The position numbers were made by a program, and so were the translations under genes. Below are positions 6,666-6,856 of a DNA stretch of 6,856 bases, in pieces; position 1 is the stretch's first letter, and the number at the start of each line of letters is the position of its first letter. A model generated the notes under the pieces. That model was not told the DNA's origin and did no database searches. It saw only the letters and a program-made list of their open reading frames with translations. Source of the stretch: Dehalococcoidia bacterium (GTDB lineage: Bacteria > Chloroflexota > Dehalococcoidia > Dehalococcoidales > UBA1222); assembly GCA_009784845.1 (NCBI GenBank), contig WQXK01000039.1:1-6856 (forward strand). Reading direction: 5' to 3'.

Positions 6666-6856
6666 CTACCTGAGTGGTGGAATTCTAAATGTATCCTCGC
6701 CATTTATAGCTAATGCCCAATTGGCCATCAATGAATCTTCATGAAGCATTGCCCATGCTTTAACCAATGCGCTTTGTCTCGCTGGAAAATCACCAGCTAT
6801 AATCTCCCCATCAAGACCGAATACCGCTTCGTAATCTCCATATCGCGCATGGAAAT
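6666..6856 (-). CDS. DUF4160 domain protein, partial (C-terminal 62 codons)
   Basis: I translated this by hand; the N-terminus lies beyond the right edge. The visible part begins FHARYGDYEAVFGLDGE and continues with IIAGDFPARQSALVKAW, a helix MLHEDSLMANWALA and the end FRIPPLR. This matches the DUF4160 pattern, in which a PHFHA-Y-G-Y-A strand leads into a G-L-P-R turn and a long helix containing ELxANW. DUF4160 proteins are usually about 80-90 residues, so roughly the first 20 are missing. The stop TAG (6668-6666) overlaps the RBS of the DUF2442 gene, nine bases before its ATG, which points to co-transcription and probable translational coupling. The biochemical function is unknown. Confidence 0.85.
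   Translation of the reverse strand, partial: FHARYGDYEAVFGLDGEIIAGDFPARQSALVKAWAMLHEDSLMANWALAINGEDTFRIPPLR

Overview
The window is a stretch of bacterial chromosome with tightly packed genes. Shine-Dalgarno sites are strong (AGGAG-type) and promoters are sigma70-like, several with extended -10 elements. Protein types (an E. coli-like DHAD without the [2Fe-2S]-type cysteine, a PurL related to the large clostridial/streptococcal type, a small lipoprotein, DUF3788) suggest a Gram-positive, probably anaerobic lineage of middling GC (Clostridia- or Coriobacteriia-like). This is inference only; no marker in the window fixes the taxon.

Left part (1-2617): a minus-strand branched-chain amino acid operon. 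ilvD (dihydroxyacid dehydratase) is followed by ilvB (acetolactate synthase large subunit), joined by a 4-base ATGA overlap. ilvB runs off the left edge. A good promoter and an 8-bp hairpin/dyad lie in the ilvD leader. Facing the other way is a small DUF3788 gene (2618-3037) whose extended -10 sits just behind the ilvD -35, so the two genes share one compact divergent control region.

Middle (3038-5613): DUF3788 and purL converge on a 15-bp perfect stem that probably terminates both. purL (3131-5377, minus) encodes only the FGAM-synthetase core of a large-type PurL. The N-terminal PurS-like domain and the C-terminal glutaminase domain are both absent, yet the gene has its own promoter, a strong RBS and an in-frame stop just upstream, so it looks like a natural split form rather than debris. 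Partner PurQ and PurS proteins are not encoded here.

Right part (5614-6856): visibly more AT-rich, accessory-looking DNA. It holds a TTG-started lipoprotein gene of unknown function (plus) and, convergent to it, a DUF4160-DUF2442 gene pair (minus) whose upstream member is cut by the window edge.

No rRNA, tRNA, CRISPR array, insertion sequence or riboswitch was recognised. No intergenic gap exceeds 300 bases. The observation most worth following is the stand-alone, glutaminase-less large-type PurL with a Ser replacing a conserved substrate-site His. I see no clear evidence of a wholly new multi-gene system.
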